A DNA stretch of 64,000 nucleotides. Source: Salinivibrio sp. ES.052. Its GTDB lineage: Bacteria > Pseudomonadota > Gammaproteobacteria > Enterobacterales > Vibrionaceae. This document shows positions 22,475 through 32,364 of the stretch, piece after piece (the stretch's first letter is position 1; every line of letters starts with the position of its first letter). The stretch is from contig NZ_FSRI01000002.1 in assembly GCF_900141775.1 (NCBI RefSeq), positions 522,001 through 586,000 of the forward strand, written 5' to 3'. The notes under the pieces are model-generated. The model saw only the letters and a list, made by a program, of their open reading frames with translations, was not told where the DNA came from and did not search any database. Made by a program: the position numbers and the translations under genes.

Positions 22475-24276
22475 TTTGCTTGCTCCTCTTGTTGGTCGGC
22501 GCTGTCACGATTCGCTTTCTCTGCCGCATCGCCATACAGCCGCGCTTGAGGTTGTGACTTGGTAATCTTGACATCGCCATAGTTGATGCGAGGGCTGCTT
22601 TCGGCCTGGTAAAACGCCAAAGTATGCTTAAGGTAATTTTCATCGTCACGTGTAGTACAGCCTTCGTCGAGACGCTGGTGAGCCCCACGAGACTCTTTGC
22701 GCTGTATCGCGGAATGTGCCATGGCTTCGGCGACTTCAAGGCCGTAGCCTACCTCAATCGCATACAACAGATCCGTGTTAAAGACACTGCCTTTATCTTG
22801 AATGCTGATATTTTTGTAGCGTGCTTTCAGTTCGGCAATTTTATCAATTGTGGTTTGCATTAAGTCTTCGCTGCGATAAATACCGCAGCCGGCTTCCATG
22901 GTTTCGCCCAGCTCTCGACGAATGTCGGCCCAGTTTTCTTCGCCCTGATGACTGAGCAATTGATCAATGCGTGCTTTGACCTCTTTCACTTGGTCGTCGA
23001 TAGCCGTTTGATTCCAATCATTGAATTCACGTGCGCGTTGGGCGGCACCTTCACCCGCTAAACGGCCGAAAACGGCCAGCTCGGCAAGTGAGTTCGAGCC
23101 AAGACGATTGGCGCCATGTAAACCAACTGACGAGCATTCACCCACGGCAAACAAACCCGCCACACGTGTTTCCGTCTGCGCATCAGTTTCTATCCCGCCC
23201 ATGGTGTAATGAACGGTTGGCCGGATAGGGATGAGTTCTTTGGCTGGGTCAACGTTGACGTATGCTTTGGCCAATTCACAAATAAAGGGCAGGCGCTCTT
23301 GAATATACTCTTCGCCGAGGTGACGCAAATCGAGATGCACGACATCACCTAGCGTATGCTTGATGGTGTTACCTTTTTGTTGTTCGTGCCAGAAAGCTTG
23401 TGAGACTTTATCGCGTGGCCCAAGCTCCATGTATTTGTTTTTCGGTTGGCCAACAGGTGTTTCTGGACCCATACCGTAATCTTGTAAGTAACGGTAACCG
23501 TTTTTGTTGACAATAATGCCGCCTTCACCGCGGCAACCTTCGGTCATTAATATCCCCGTGCCAGGTAATCCGGTAGGATGATATTGCACGAACTCCATAT
23601 CGCGTAGTGGAATACCGTGACGATAGGCCATGGCCATTCCATCACCGGTGACAATGCCGCCGTTGGTATTGCAGCTATAAACGCGTCCTGCACCACCTGT
23701 TGCTAGCACCACGGACTTGGCTTTGATACAGACCAGCTCGCCCTCGGCCATATGTAAGGCAATGAGCCCCTGTATCTGTCCATTATCAACAATTAAATCA
23801 ACAACAAAATACTCATCGAGACGTTGGATCTGAGGGTATTTGACTGAAGTTTGAAACAAAGTATGCAATATATGAAAGCCAGTTTTATCGGCGGCAAACC
23901 ACGTTCGCTCGACTTTCATGCCGCCGAACCGACGAACATTAATACTGCCATCGTCTTTGCGGCTCCAGGGGCATCCCCATTGTTCTAATTGCACCATTTC
24001 GCGGGCGCAATTTTTAACAAAGTAGTCGACGACATCTTGTTCACATAGCCAATCGCCACCGCTAACGGTGTCATTAAAATGGTTGTCTAGGCTGTCTTCA
24101 TCCTTGATGACGGCAGCCGAGCCACCTTCAGCGGCCACAGTGTGTGAGCGCATTGGGTAGACCTTAGACACCAACGCTATATTGAGAGAGGGATCTGCCT
24201 CAGCGGCCGCAATGGCCGTGCGTAGCCCGGCACCGCCGGCGCCGATAACTGCAATATCTGTGGTGAGGGTCTGCAC
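22471..24276 (-). CDS. frdA: Fumarate reductase flavoprotein subunit
   Basis: FrdA reduces fumarate to succinate at a covalently bound FAD during anaerobic respiration. I place the start at the GTG at 24276 ([20 protein letters not shown]). The ATG two codons earlier (24282) directly abuts the GGAGG ribosome-binding site, while the GTG has a normal six-base spacing, and the resulting N-terminus matches E. coli FrdA (MQTFQADLAIVGAGG). This gives 601 residues. The FAD-binding GAGGAGL motif is at the N-terminus, [15 protein letters not shown] includes the flavin-linking histidine, and [21 protein letters not shown] contributes to the active site. It heads the frdABCD operon, divergent from epmA. 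Confidence 0.96.
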   Translation of the reverse strand: MQTLTTDIAVIGAGGAGLRTAIAAAEADPSLNIALVSKVYPMRSHTVAAEGGSAAVIKDEDSLDNHFNDTVSGGDWLCEQDVVDYFVKNCAREMVQLEQWGCPWSRKDDGSINVRRFGGMKVERTWFAADKTGFHILHTLFQTSVKYPQIQRLDEYFVVDLIVDNGQIQGLIALHMAEGELVCIKAKSVVLATGGAGRVYSCNTNGGIVTGDGMAMAYRHGIPLRDMEFVQYHPTGLPGTGILMTEGCRGEGGIIVNKNGYRYLQDYGMGPETPVGQPKNKYMELGPRDKVSQAFWHEQQKGNTIKHTLGDVVHLDLRHLGEEYIQERLPFICELAKAYVNVDPAKELIPIRPTVHYTMGGIETDAQTETRVAGLFAVGECSSVGLHGANRLGSNSLAELAVFGRLAGEGAAQRAREFNDWNQTAIDDQVKEVKARIDQLLSHQGEENWADIRRELGETMEAGCGIYRSEDLMQTTIDKIAELKARYKNISIQDKGSVFNTDLLYAIEVGYGLEVAEAMAHSAIQRKESRGAHQRLDEGCTTRDDENYLKHTLAFYQAESSPRINYGDVKITKSQPQARLYGDAAEKANRDSADQQEEQAK

Positions 24277-24590
24277 GTTCATCCTCCAGTGTCATAGGGA
24301 AAGCCAGTGCTTGGCTTGTTTATTGTTCTGCTGTCATGGTAGGCAATCTAGGCATCGTAAAAATTGACTCAGTCGGGGAATTACCGCGATTTTGCGAGCA
24401 TGAGTGTTAAATTGCATAAAAATGTGAGGTGAGTCGTTAAGTGCCCGAGAGCACTGTAAAAAAGGCGTATAACTTGCAATTAAAATGCGCCATGTAACAC
24501 GTTATCATCGCGCGACAATGGCCGCCCTAACTTGCCATTCTTCGTTGTGGCGATAGACTGACGCCATTCGTGCTAAGAGAGAGTTTGACG
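24277..24590. other. Divergent frdA/epmA intergenic region
   Basis: This 314-base stretch must hold the promoters for frdABCD and epmA. I looked for a symmetrical FNR box (TTGAT-N4-ATCAA) and found none, nor a convincing CRP site or terminator. GTTAAATTGCATAA near 24405 is vaguely like an ArcA-type site but weak. Confidence 0.5.
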
Positions 24591-25568
24591 ATGAACCAAG
24601 CTAATCCATGGCAGCCAACTGCGACGTTAGCGCAGCTAAAAAAGCGGGCCGATATTATTGCCTGTATTCGTCAATTTTTTGCTGACCGTCAGGTGTGGGA
24701 AGTCGATACGCCCGCTTTAAGCCAAGCGGCGGTCACCGATGTGCACGTGCACAGTTTTCGCACTTCACTGATCGGGCCAGGTTTTGCGGACGGACTTCAG
24801 TTGCATTTGATGACAAGTCCTGAGTTTCATATGAAGCGATTACTGGCGGCTGGGAGCGGTGCTATCTATCAAATCAGCAAAGCCTTTCGTAATGAAGAGG
24901 CCGGGCGTTACCACAATCCGGAATTTACCATGCTGGAGTGGTATCGTCCTGACTATAACCACCATGACTTGATGGATGAGGTGGATGCCTTTTTGCACAA
25001 GACACTAGGTTGCGAAGCAGCAAATCGTATGACCTATCAAACGGCGTTTCAAACCGTGACGGGACTTTGCCCATTGAGTGCGGATATTCAGTCATTACGT
25101 AATTTAGCGGCAGAGCAGGGGTTAGCTGATATCACGCAGCAAGAGACGGATAAAGACACCTTACTGCAATTGCTTTTTTCGGTAATGGTGGAGCCGGTAA
25201 TAGGTCAAGATGCCCCTGCATTTGTGTTTGATTTCCCTGCCTCACAAGCGGCACTGGCTAAAATTAGCCAAACCGATCCAAGGGTGGCACATCGCTTTGA
25301 AGTGTATTACCAAGGGGTCGAGCTGGCGAATGGCTTTTACGAGCTGCAAGATGCCAAAGAGCAGCGGCAGCGATTTGAGGCGGATAATGTCGCGCGAAGG
25401 GGTCGAGGATTAGCCCCGCAACCTATTGATACCTATCTACTCGCCGCATTGGACGCTGGCTTGCCCGATTGTGCGGGAATAGCGCTTGGTGTTGATCGCT
25501 TAATGATGCTGGCACTGGGTTGTGACCATATTGAGGCAGTGACCGCGTTTCCCGTTTCGCGCGCTTAG
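24591..25568 (+). CDS. epmA: EF-P lysine 34 ligase EpmA (GenX/PoxA)
   Basis: EpmA is a truncated lysyl-tRNA-synthetase paralogue that joins beta-lysine to EF-P K34. Starting at the ATG at 24591 ([20 protein letters not shown]) it has 325 residues and no anticodon-binding domain. Class II motifs are visible: motif 2 as [20 protein letters not shown] (about 94-113) and motif 3 as [15 protein letters not shown] (about 300-314). [16 protein letters not shown] is the substrate-pocket segment. In E. coli epmA also lies divergent from frdA, so the position is conserved. Confidence 0.96.
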   Translation: MNQANPWQPTATLAQLKKRADIIACIRQFFADRQVWEVDTPALSQAAVTDVHVHSFRTSLIGPGFADGLQLHLMTSPEFHMKRLLAAGSGAIYQISKAFRNEEAGRYHNPEFTMLEWYRPDYNHHDLMDEVDAFLHKTLGCEAANRMTYQTAFQTVTGLCPLSADIQSLRNLAAEQGLADITQQETDKDTLLQLLFSVMVEPVIGQDAPAFVFDFPASQAALAKISQTDPRVAHRFEVYYQGVELANGFYELQDAKEQRQRFEADNVARRGRGLAPQPIDTYLLAALDAGLPDCAGIALGVDRLMMLALGCDHIEAVTAFPVSRA

Positions 25569-25587
25569 CCATGCTGTGCCAATAAAA

Positions 25588-25612
25588 AACGCCGCCCGTG
25601 GGCGGCGTTTGG
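25588..25612. terminator. Bidirectional terminator between epmA and chemoreceptor gene
   Basis: The stem AACGCCGCC-cgtg-GGCGGCGTT is preceded by six A residues, so it is strong for the minus-strand chemoreceptor gene. It is weaker for epmA, being followed only by TTTGGG. Confidence 0.85.
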
Positions 25613-25624
25613 GTATACACCTGT

Positions 25625-27508
25625 TTAGACTTTAAATTTAGATAAGTCTTGATGCATATCTTGAGCGGCTTGTGCCATGCTCTCACCTTGATCGCCTGTC
25701 GCAGTAGCTTGTTGATGGATCTCATACGAGAGGTCTTTTACTGCCTGAGTATTGCGATTGATATCGTCGGTGACTGCGCGCTGCTCTTCCGCGGCGCTGG
25801 CAATTTGTATCGCCATTTCTGAAATGGTGCCAATGGCTGTGGTGATTTGGTTGAGGCGATCGCTGGCCGCTTCGGCCCGGTCGACACTGGATGTCGCCAT
25901 TTCATTACTTTGAGTCATATCATCCACAGCACGTTGTGTGGTGTGTTGCAAAGTCTCAATCATATTGCGAATTTCTTCAGTGGAGTCATGGGTGCGCTGG
26001 CTGAGTACACGCACCTCATCAGCAACCACGGCAAAGCCTCGGCCTTGATCGCCTGCGCGAGCAGCCTCAATCGCCGCATTGAGCGCAAGTAGGTTAGTTT
26101 GCTCCGCTACCCCTTGAATAGTGGCAATAATTTGGTTAATACTTTGCGCGTTTTCATCCAGCTCACGGATCACATTGGTCGCACGTTCTACCTGCTCAGC
26201 GAGCTGAGTAATGGCGTTGCGGTTATCGCTAACCACACTTAACCCTTCTTGGCATGATTGCTCAGCTTGTTGCGCAGATGTGGCCGTGTCTTCAGCATGG
26301 CTAGCGACTTCATTCGCCGTGGTAGACATTTCGTGGATCGCGGTAGCAATTTGGTCGACATCATTTTGCTGCTTGTCGACTAATTGACTCGATTGCAACG
26401 CATGAGTTCGGCATTCTTCCGCACTTTGCGATAATGTCATGCTTTGATTGACCGCCTTACCGACCATTTGCTGCAGTTGCGCGAGAAACGCATTGACATA
26501 TTCTGCTAGCTCACCGATCTCATCTTGGCGAGCAATATTGATGCGTTGAGTTAAATCCCCTTCACCGGCAGAGAGCGTACGTACTGCCCCGGTTAATTCA
26601 CCCAACGGCTTAAGTAATTGTTTAATTAACGCACCCGCGACAAATGCAATGACGATAAATAGGATAACAGAGGCAATAACGACAAAAGTGATTTGCTCTG
26701 AGACGGATGCGTAAGCTTGGGCTTTATCTTCTACAATCCCTAGCGTCCAGTCGGTGTTCGGAACGTCGATTGCAGCAAGCAGTTTATCTTTTCCATTGAG
26801 CTCAAACGTGGTGAGTTGGCGTTGTGCACTGGCATTGGCCATAAAGTTGCGAGTCAGCTCATTATCCAGCTCGGTGAGCGGTTGGCGACTTAAGTCTGTA
26901 TCACGATAAGCGACTATGCGGTTTTCACCGTCGACCAAAAAGGCAAAACCATTGCTGAGTTTCAGATTGAGCACCTGCTCGACAATATCCGTCACGGTGA
27001 CATCGGCAGCCAGCACGCCTTGATATTGGCCATTAAAGCCCTTGGCTAAACTGACTACTAGGCTGCCGTCAAAATCCTGATAGGGTTCAGTAATGATAAG
27101 ATCATTAGACCCACTCGCATTTTTATACCAAGGTCGTGTGCGCGGATCGTAGTCAGCGGGCCAGTCTTCACTTTTATCACCGTAGGCAATGCGCCCATCA
27201 CTAAACCCAGCATAAACGGATAAAAAGTGTCCCGCACGCTTCGTCACCAGCAGCTCGCGATCGACATTGGCGTTGTTCGCAATGAGCGTCTCATTCGCTA
27301 GGAGCATATCGGCACGCGTGTTTAACCAGCTATCAATAAACTGGGTAGTGGCATCACCGACATCATGCATTTGTTTGGTGATGCTAGTGGTGGTCTCGTG
27401 TTGGAGTTGACGCACAGAAATGCTGGCAAGCACCGCGCTGACCAACGCTACGATAAAAGCAATGGCAACAATGATTTTCAGCTTAATTGTTGGCTTGGGC
27501 ATAGACAC
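25625..27508 (-). CDS. Methyl-accepting chemotaxis protein with dCache sensor (copy 1)
   Basis: This is an inner-membrane chemoreceptor that controls CheA through its cytoplasmic tip. It has 627 residues: TM1 at about 8-30, periplasmic dCache domain about 35-270, TM2 about 273-295, HAMP about 297-350, and a signalling domain with the hairpin tip VAEQTNLLALNAAIEAARAG near residue 465. The membrane-distal Cache pocket has Y109, R125, W127, Y143, D145 and D169 (DPRTRPWY, EPYQDFDG, AADV), which fits the amino-acid-binding dCache_1 motif as I know it. There is no C-terminal NWETF-like CheR/CheB-binding pentapeptide; the protein ends DLSKFKV. It is a close paralogue of the gene at 27695-29581. Confidence 0.93.
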   Translation of the reverse strand: MSMPKPTIKLKIIVAIAFIVALVSAVLASISVRQLQHETTTSITKQMHDVGDATTQFIDSWLNTRADMLLANETLIANNANVDRELLVTKRAGHFLSVYAGFSDGRIAYGDKSEDWPADYDPRTRPWYKNASGSNDLIITEPYQDFDGSLVVSLAKGFNGQYQGVLAADVTVTDIVEQVLNLKLSNGFAFLVDGENRIVAYRDTDLSRQPLTELDNELTRNFMANASAQRQLTTFELNGKDKLLAAIDVPNTDWTLGIVEDKAQAYASVSEQITFVVIASVILFIVIAFVAGALIKQLLKPLGELTGAVRTLSAGEGDLTQRINIARQDEIGELAEYVNAFLAQLQQMVGKAVNQSMTLSQSAEECRTHALQSSQLVDKQQNDVDQIATAIHEMSTTANEVASHAEDTATSAQQAEQSCQEGLSVVSDNRNAITQLAEQVERATNVIRELDENAQSINQIIATIQGVAEQTNLLALNAAIEAARAGDQGRGFAVVADEVRVLSQRTHDSTEEIRNMIETLQHTTQRAVDDMTQSNEMATSSVDRAEAASDRLNQITTAIGTISEMAIQIASAAEEQRAVTDDINRNTQAVKDLSYEIHQQATATGDQGESMAQAAQDMHQDLSKFKV

Positions 27509-27639
27509 ATTTCCATCTCATTGAAAAGCCTTTGAGTGTATACGCAAGGCTTTCATTAAAATTGGATCAATGAGGCAATTTGTGCCGATAAAAAGCATAA
27601 GGGAGCGGTAAAACGTGGAATTTGTGATCTTTCTGCCAA

Positions 27640-27674
27640 CAGACGGGCGACCTATTGGATAAGGCACCCGTCTG
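27640..27674 (-). terminator. Possible weak terminator or hairpin downstream of chemoreceptor copy 2
   Basis: The perfect 8-bp inverted repeat CAGACGGG...CCCGTCTG has a 19-base loop and only a short TT after it on the minus strand. It may slow or end transcription between the two receptor genes, but it is not a classical terminator. Confidence 0.3.
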
Positions 27675-27694
27675 CTTGATGCGTTCAATCGCGT

Positions 27695-29581
27695 TTAAAC
27701 TTTAAATTTAGAAAGATCACTGTGCATGGATTGGGCATCTTGTGCCATTTGTTCGCCTTGTTCGCCTGTTTCACTCGATTTCTGGTGGATTTCTAGCGAC
27801 AAGTCTCGTACTGCTTGGGTGTTACGGTTGATGTCTTCGGTAACGGCACGTTGTTCTTCGGCGGCGCTGGCAATCTGTGCTGCCATTTCAGAGATATCGC
27901 CAATCCCACGTGTGATTTCGTTTAATTTCTCACTGGCTGAAGCGGCGCGATCGACACTCGCGGTTGCCATCTCGTTACTTTGGGTCATGCCGTCCACCGC
28001 GCGCTGGGTCGTGTTTTGCAAGGTCTCGATCATATTGCGGATTTCTTCGGTCGAATCGTGTGTGCGCTGACTTAAAACTCGGACCTCATCGGCAACCACC
28101 GCAAACCCTCGACCTTGCTCGCCAGCCCGCGCAGCCTCAATCGCGGCATTGAGCGCCAGTAAGTTGGTTTGTTCCGCAATACCTTGAATAGTAGAGATAA
28201 TTTGGTTGATGCTTTGTGAGTTAGTATCCAATTCGCGGATCACATTTGTCGCTTGTTCGACTTGTTCAGCCAATTGTGTGATTGCGTCACGGTTACTTTC
28301 TACGACCTCTAACCCATCCCGACAAGAGCTTTCGGCCTCTTGGGCTGAGCGGGCCGTTTGTTCCGCGTTGCTGGCGACTTCATTGGCGGTGGTCGACATT
28401 TGGTGAATCGCGGTGGCGATTTGATCGACATCACCTTGCTGTTGACCCACTAAATCGGTCGATTGATGCGCAAGGTTACGACATTGATCCGCCCGTTCGG
28501 ATAAGCCGACGCTTTGGGTGACGCTACGACCAATCATGGCTTGCAGCTGGGCCAAAAAGGCATTGACGTGGCTGGCTAACTCACCAATTTCATCCTGGCG
28601 AACAATATCGAGCCGTTGAGTGAGATCGCCGCTCCCTTGTGATAATGAGCTAACCGCTTGGGTGAGTTGAGTTAACGGTGCCAGCATACGGTGGATGAGC
28701 GCGCCGGCAATCAGTGCGATGATGACAAATAAAATCACGGAGGTAACCAACGTTGAGATAATTTGCTCGGAGACTGACGCAAATGCAAGCTGTTTGTCCT
28801 GAACCACCCCAAGGCTCCAATTTGCGCCCTCAACTTTCGTCACAGCAATCAGTTTTTCACGTCCATCGCCATCAAAGGTAATGGTGGCAAGCGACTGGCT
28901 ATTACGGGCCTGTTGAATAAAGGCGGGGGTAAGTTCATCATCGACTTCAGTGAGGGCTTTTGCGCTGAGCGCGGTGTCACGGTAGGCAACCACCTTGTTG
29001 TTACTGTCGACCAGAAATGCGAAGCCTTCGTTCGGTAAGCGAACGTTCAGGACTTCTTTAACAATCGCGTCAACGGATAGATCCGCTGCAATGACACCTT
29101 TGAAGCGCTGATCAAAGGCTTTTGCAAAACTGATGACCATACCGGCGCCGTTGGCATCAACATAGGGGGGCGTAATAATTAAATCGTTTGCCGCCGTGGC
29201 TTGTTTGTACCAGGGACGTGAGCGAGGATCATAATTTGTGGGCCAGCTTTCGGTCTTGTCACCGTAGGCAATCGAGCCATCGGCAAAGCCAGCGTATACG
29301 GTGAGAAAATCACCTTGGCGCTTAGTCAGTAACAATTCGCGATCAACATTCGGTTGGCTAGCAATTAAAGGCACATTCGCCACTAGCATCTCACTACGGA
29401 TGTCGAGCCACTCTTCAATAAAATTGCTAGTGGAAAGCCCGACATCACGCATCTGTGTGGTCACATTTTGCTGTGTCTCTGTTTCAAGTTGATTGACTGA
29501 AAACCATGCCTGTACTGCACTCACTAAGGCCACGACCAAAGCAACCGCAAGCAATATTTTGGTCTTGATGGTGAATTTCAT
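27695..29581 (-). CDS. Methyl-accepting chemotaxis protein with dCache sensor (copy 2)
   Basis: This 628-residue chemoreceptor has the same architecture and high identity to copy 1: TM1 about 8-30, dCache about 33-270, TM2 about 274-296, HAMP, and a methyl-accepting signalling domain ending DLSKFKV. The conserved pocket residues are Y106, R122, W124, Y140, D142 and D167, again matching the amino-acid-sensing dCache pattern. The residues between them differ from copy 1 (PPYVDANGAG against EPYQDFDGSL), so ligand preference may differ. The ATG has a GAGGGA ribosome-binding site. The pair is best explained as a tandem duplication followed by divergence of the sensor. Confidence 0.93.
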   Translation of the reverse strand: MKFTIKTKILLAVALVVALVSAVQAWFSVNQLETETQQNVTTQMRDVGLSTSNFIEEWLDIRSEMLVANVPLIASQPNVDRELLLTKRQGDFLTVYAGFADGSIAYGDKTESWPTNYDPRSRPWYKQATAANDLIITPPYVDANGAGMVISFAKAFDQRFKGVIAADLSVDAIVKEVLNVRLPNEGFAFLVDSNNKVVAYRDTALSAKALTEVDDELTPAFIQQARNSQSLATITFDGDGREKLIAVTKVEGANWSLGVVQDKQLAFASVSEQIISTLVTSVILFVIIALIAGALIHRMLAPLTQLTQAVSSLSQGSGDLTQRLDIVRQDEIGELASHVNAFLAQLQAMIGRSVTQSVGLSERADQCRNLAHQSTDLVGQQQGDVDQIATAIHQMSTTANEVASNAEQTARSAQEAESSCRDGLEVVESNRDAITQLAEQVEQATNVIRELDTNSQSINQIISTIQGIAEQTNLLALNAAIEAARAGEQGRGFAVVADEVRVLSQRTHDSTEEIRNMIETLQNTTQRAVDGMTQSNEMATASVDRAASASEKLNEITRGIGDISEMAAQIASAAEEQRAVTEDINRNTQAVRDLSLEIHQKSSETGEQGEQMAQDAQSMHSDLSKFKV

Positions 29582-29808
29582 TAAAGATCCCTCGTCCTGT
29601 CACGGTATGATACTTTCTTATTGAGTATCTACTTAATTATAGAAAGCTTGAGCCCAGAGTGATAAATAATTTTAAAGAGGTTGTTTACGCTCGGGCTCTT
29701 TAACGCAATGTATTACCGGTGTTATCCCATTTTTAACCGATGAAAAATATCAACTGATTGAATATGGGGCTGATAGATTGATTTTATTTCTCAAATATTA
29801 AACGCATG

Positions 29809-31215
29809 TCACGTTAGTAAGCCGACAGCGCCATAGACTAGGCCCAGCCCACTCATCCCTAAAACGACCCCCACTTTGACTAAGTCCTGAGTATTGATAA
29901 AGCCGGTTGAGTAGGCGAGAGAATTGGGTGGGGTCGATACGGGTAAGATCATGCCGAGAGAAGCGGAAAATGCGACCACGATCAATAAGCCTTGCATACC
30001 ACCGATACTCACTAATGCAGGCATTGAGGATGCAATCGCGGCGGCAATCGGCATTAACAAGTTCGCGGTTGCAGTATTAGACATAAAGTTGGCCATTAAC
30101 CAGCAAATAACCGACAAGGTGACCAGTACCGTCATGGCGTTTAGCACGCTGTAATCCACCGCGTGGGCTAGCGCTGCGGCAAGGCCGGTTTGGTCGAGTG
30201 CGATGCCCATGGCGATCCCACCCGCAACAAGCCATAACACATCCCAATTGATCTGTTTGAGCTCTGGCTTACCGATAATTCCAGTCAGAGTAAATATGGC
30301 CAGTGGGATCACGGCAACAACATAGGTGTTCATGCCATGTACCCCCGTCGTGAGCCATAAAGCAATGGTTAGAGCGAAGGTGATGTAGACCGTATAGGCC
30401 TGCCAGCTTTGTAGGAAGCTGCCCTCTAACGCGAGCTGTACACGAGTATGCTGGCTACGAAACAATCGTTGCAGTAGCCACCAGGCAAAGGTGAGCTGTA
30501 TGACCACGAAGGGCAGGCCCATCTTCATCCAGTCTAAAAAAGAGACTTTATATTCCCCCGTCAAATACTGTAAGGCGATCGCGTTAGGGGGCGTGCCGAT
30601 GGGAGTCGCAATCCCGCCTGTGTTCGCGGCCACTGGGATACAAAGCACTAAGGCCTTAATTAATGGGTCGCCTTTAGGTAAGACACTCACAATGGGAGCT
30701 AATAAGGCTAGCATCATCACCGTGGTAGCGGTATTTGACATGAACATTGAAAACACTGCGGTGATCAACATCAACCCTAGCATGATGAACTTTGGGTGTT
30801 GGCCAAAGGGTTTAAGCAATACGCGGGCGAGGTTGATATCGAGTTCATATTTCGACGCGGCAATGGCTAATGAAAACCCACCCATAAATAGGATGATGAT
30901 AGGTGAAGAAAACGCGCTCAAGATATCGGTGTAGGGGATTAATTCTCCGCGAGGGTGATGCGGGGTGATACCGCGAAACCAGTGTAAGCCTTTATCTGAA
31001 ATCATCACCAGCTGCAGTGTGATGATCAATAAGGACGTGGAAAAAACGGGAACCGGCTCGAGTACCCACAGCAAAGCGGCCATTAAAAAGATCGCCAATA
31101 AACGGTGTTGAACAATGGTGAGGTTGGCGATAGGTAACCAAGTGGTCGGCATGAATAGCAATAACAGCGGTAACCCGAGTGCGACGAGCAGTTTGATACA
31201 ACGAGCATTAACCAC
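29809..31215 (-). CDS. SLC13/DASS family anion:Na+ symporter
   Basis: This is a polytopic inner-membrane carrier of the divalent anion:sodium symporter family, which imports dicarboxylates, tricarboxylates or sulfate with Na+. The 468 residues contain about eleven hydrophobic segments. The two diagnostic Ser-Asn-Thr motifs are present: FMSNTATTVMMLALL (about 158-172) and FMSNTATANLLMPIA (about 380-394), and IGTPPNAIALQYL and PVSTPPNSLAYSTGF follow them in the paired repeats. The start is a GTG at 31215 with GGAG eight bases upstream. C4-dicarboxylate uptake is a fair guess given aspA and frd nearby, but sequence alone does not fix the substrate. Confidence 0.9.
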   Translation of the reverse strand: MVNARCIKLLVALGLPLLLLFMPTTWLPIANLTIVQHRLLAIFLMAALLWVLEPVPVFSTSLLIITLQLVMISDKGLHWFRGITPHHPRGELIPYTDILSAFSSPIIILFMGGFSLAIAASKYELDINLARVLLKPFGQHPKFIMLGLMLITAVFSMFMSNTATTVMMLALLAPIVSVLPKGDPLIKALVLCIPVAANTGGIATPIGTPPNAIALQYLTGEYKVSFLDWMKMGLPFVVIQLTFAWWLLQRLFRSQHTRVQLALEGSFLQSWQAYTVYITFALTIALWLTTGVHGMNTYVVAVIPLAIFTLTGIIGKPELKQINWDVLWLVAGGIAMGIALDQTGLAAALAHAVDYSVLNAMTVLVTLSVICWLMANFMSNTATANLLMPIAAAIASSMPALVSIGGMQGLLIVVAFSASLGMILPVSTPPNSLAYSTGFINTQDLVKVGVVLGMSGLGLVYGAVGLLT

Positions 31216-31357
31216 AAATACGCTCCTTCGTCATTAGTGGGCGATAACGTCACGTCTTTGCTGTTGAAAGCGGACAGGCGCGTTATCGGTGATGGAATAC
31301 CACCAATAATACGAGGCCTGCGGCTTGATTAACGGGAAAAATCTCCGAATTTCGATA

Positions 31358-31382
31358 TAAAAAAGGGGCACAAATGCCCCTT
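31358..31382 (-). terminator. Intrinsic terminator after psd
   Basis: Read on the minus strand, AAGGGGCA-TTTG-TGCCCCTT is followed by TTTTATATC. It ends the psd transcript. Confidence 0.85.
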
Positions 31383-31401
31383 ATCTCACAATTTTTAGCG
31401 A

Positions 31402-32265
31402 TTACGACTGACGATGGGCATAAGGTTGCCCTACTTGTGTGACTTCCCCGGGGGCGACCTGATCGTCGAAGCGAAGTATCCCTTTCGGGAAGAGATTAAT
31501 CACGGTAGAGCCCAGTTTGAAACGGCCCATTTCATCGCCTTGCGCAAAACAAATCGCTTGTTCGCCTTCGCGAGAATAGTGCCAGCGACGTATACTACCA
31601 CCGGTGGGCGGAGTGACTGTACCTGCCCAAGTCGTTTCTATGCTACCGACAATGGTTGCGCCCACCAAAATTTGCACCATCGGTCCAAAGTCAGTATCAA
31701 ACACACAAACTACGCGCTCATTGCGTGCGAATAAATTCGGGACGTTCTCTGCGGTGAGTGGATTAACCGAAAACAGATCGCCAGGAATATAAACCATCTC
31801 ACGAAGCACACCTTCGCACGGCATGTGCACACGGTGATAGTCACGCGGAGAGAGGTATAAGGTTGCAAAGTCTCCATCGTTAAATTGGCTGGCGAGAGCG
31901 TCATCGCCCCCGACGAGTTCAGTCAATGAAAAGCTGTGTCCCTTGGCTTGGATTAACCGCCCTTGGTTGATACGTCCAGCTTGGCTCACACAGGCATCTG
32001 CCGGATAGACCAAAGTATTGCTATCGCCTTCAATAGGGCGAAGTGCGGGCTTTAGCTCACGGACAAAAAAGTCATTGAAGGTACGATAGTAGTTGGGATC
32101 GCTCACTTTCGCTTCGCTCATATCGACGTGATATTTTTTGATAAACCACTTAATGACCGACGTCGTGAGCCAGCCACCTTTTAAGCTAGCGAGTTTGCCC
32201 ATGACTCGGGTTAGAGCGTGTTTCGGCGCAATATATTGCAGCCCGACTTTTAAATCGTCTCGCAC
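31402..32265 (-). CDS. psd: Phosphatidylserine decarboxylase proenzyme
   Basis: Psd makes phosphatidylethanolamine from phosphatidylserine at the inner membrane. The 287-residue proenzyme self-cleaves at the Gly-Ser bond of the LGST motif, here [11 protein letters not shown] near residue 253, producing the pyruvoyl group. The catalytic-region segment [15 protein letters not shown] is conserved. The start is a GTG at 32265 with AGGAC upstream. Order psd-rsgA matches E. coli; the mscM gene that follows psd there is absent here. Confidence 0.97.
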   Translation of the reverse strand: MRDDLKVGLQYIAPKHALTRVMGKLASLKGGWLTTSVIKWFIKKYHVDMSEAKVSDPNYYRTFNDFFVRELKPALRPIEGDSNTLVYPADACVSQAGRINQGRLIQAKGHSFSLTELVGGDDALASQFNDGDFATLYLSPRDYHRVHMPCEGVLREMVYIPGDLFSVNPLTAENVPNLFARNERVVCVFDTDFGPMVQILVGATIVGSIETTWAGTVTPPTGGSIRRWHYSREGEQAICFAQGDEMGRFKLGSTVINLFPKGILRFDDQVAPGEVTQVGQPYAHRQS

Positions 32266-32364
32266 AATGTAGTCCTGACAAGTTATAGAGTTCTGAATAC
32301 GCTTTTAAATGCGCGTTATTGCTGCTGCGCAGTGTAGCGAATCTGTGATTGAATCGACAGCCAA

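Noticed and set aside
24277-24590. FNR or ArcA control site for the frd operon
   Set aside because: Anaerobic control is expected from E. coli, but I found no acceptable FNR palindrome and only a weak ArcA-like stretch.
29640-29705. Inverted GAGCCC/GGGCTC pair between the transporter and chemoreceptor copy 2
   Set aside because: The arms are short and separated by more than 40 bases with no T run, so it is not a supportable terminator.
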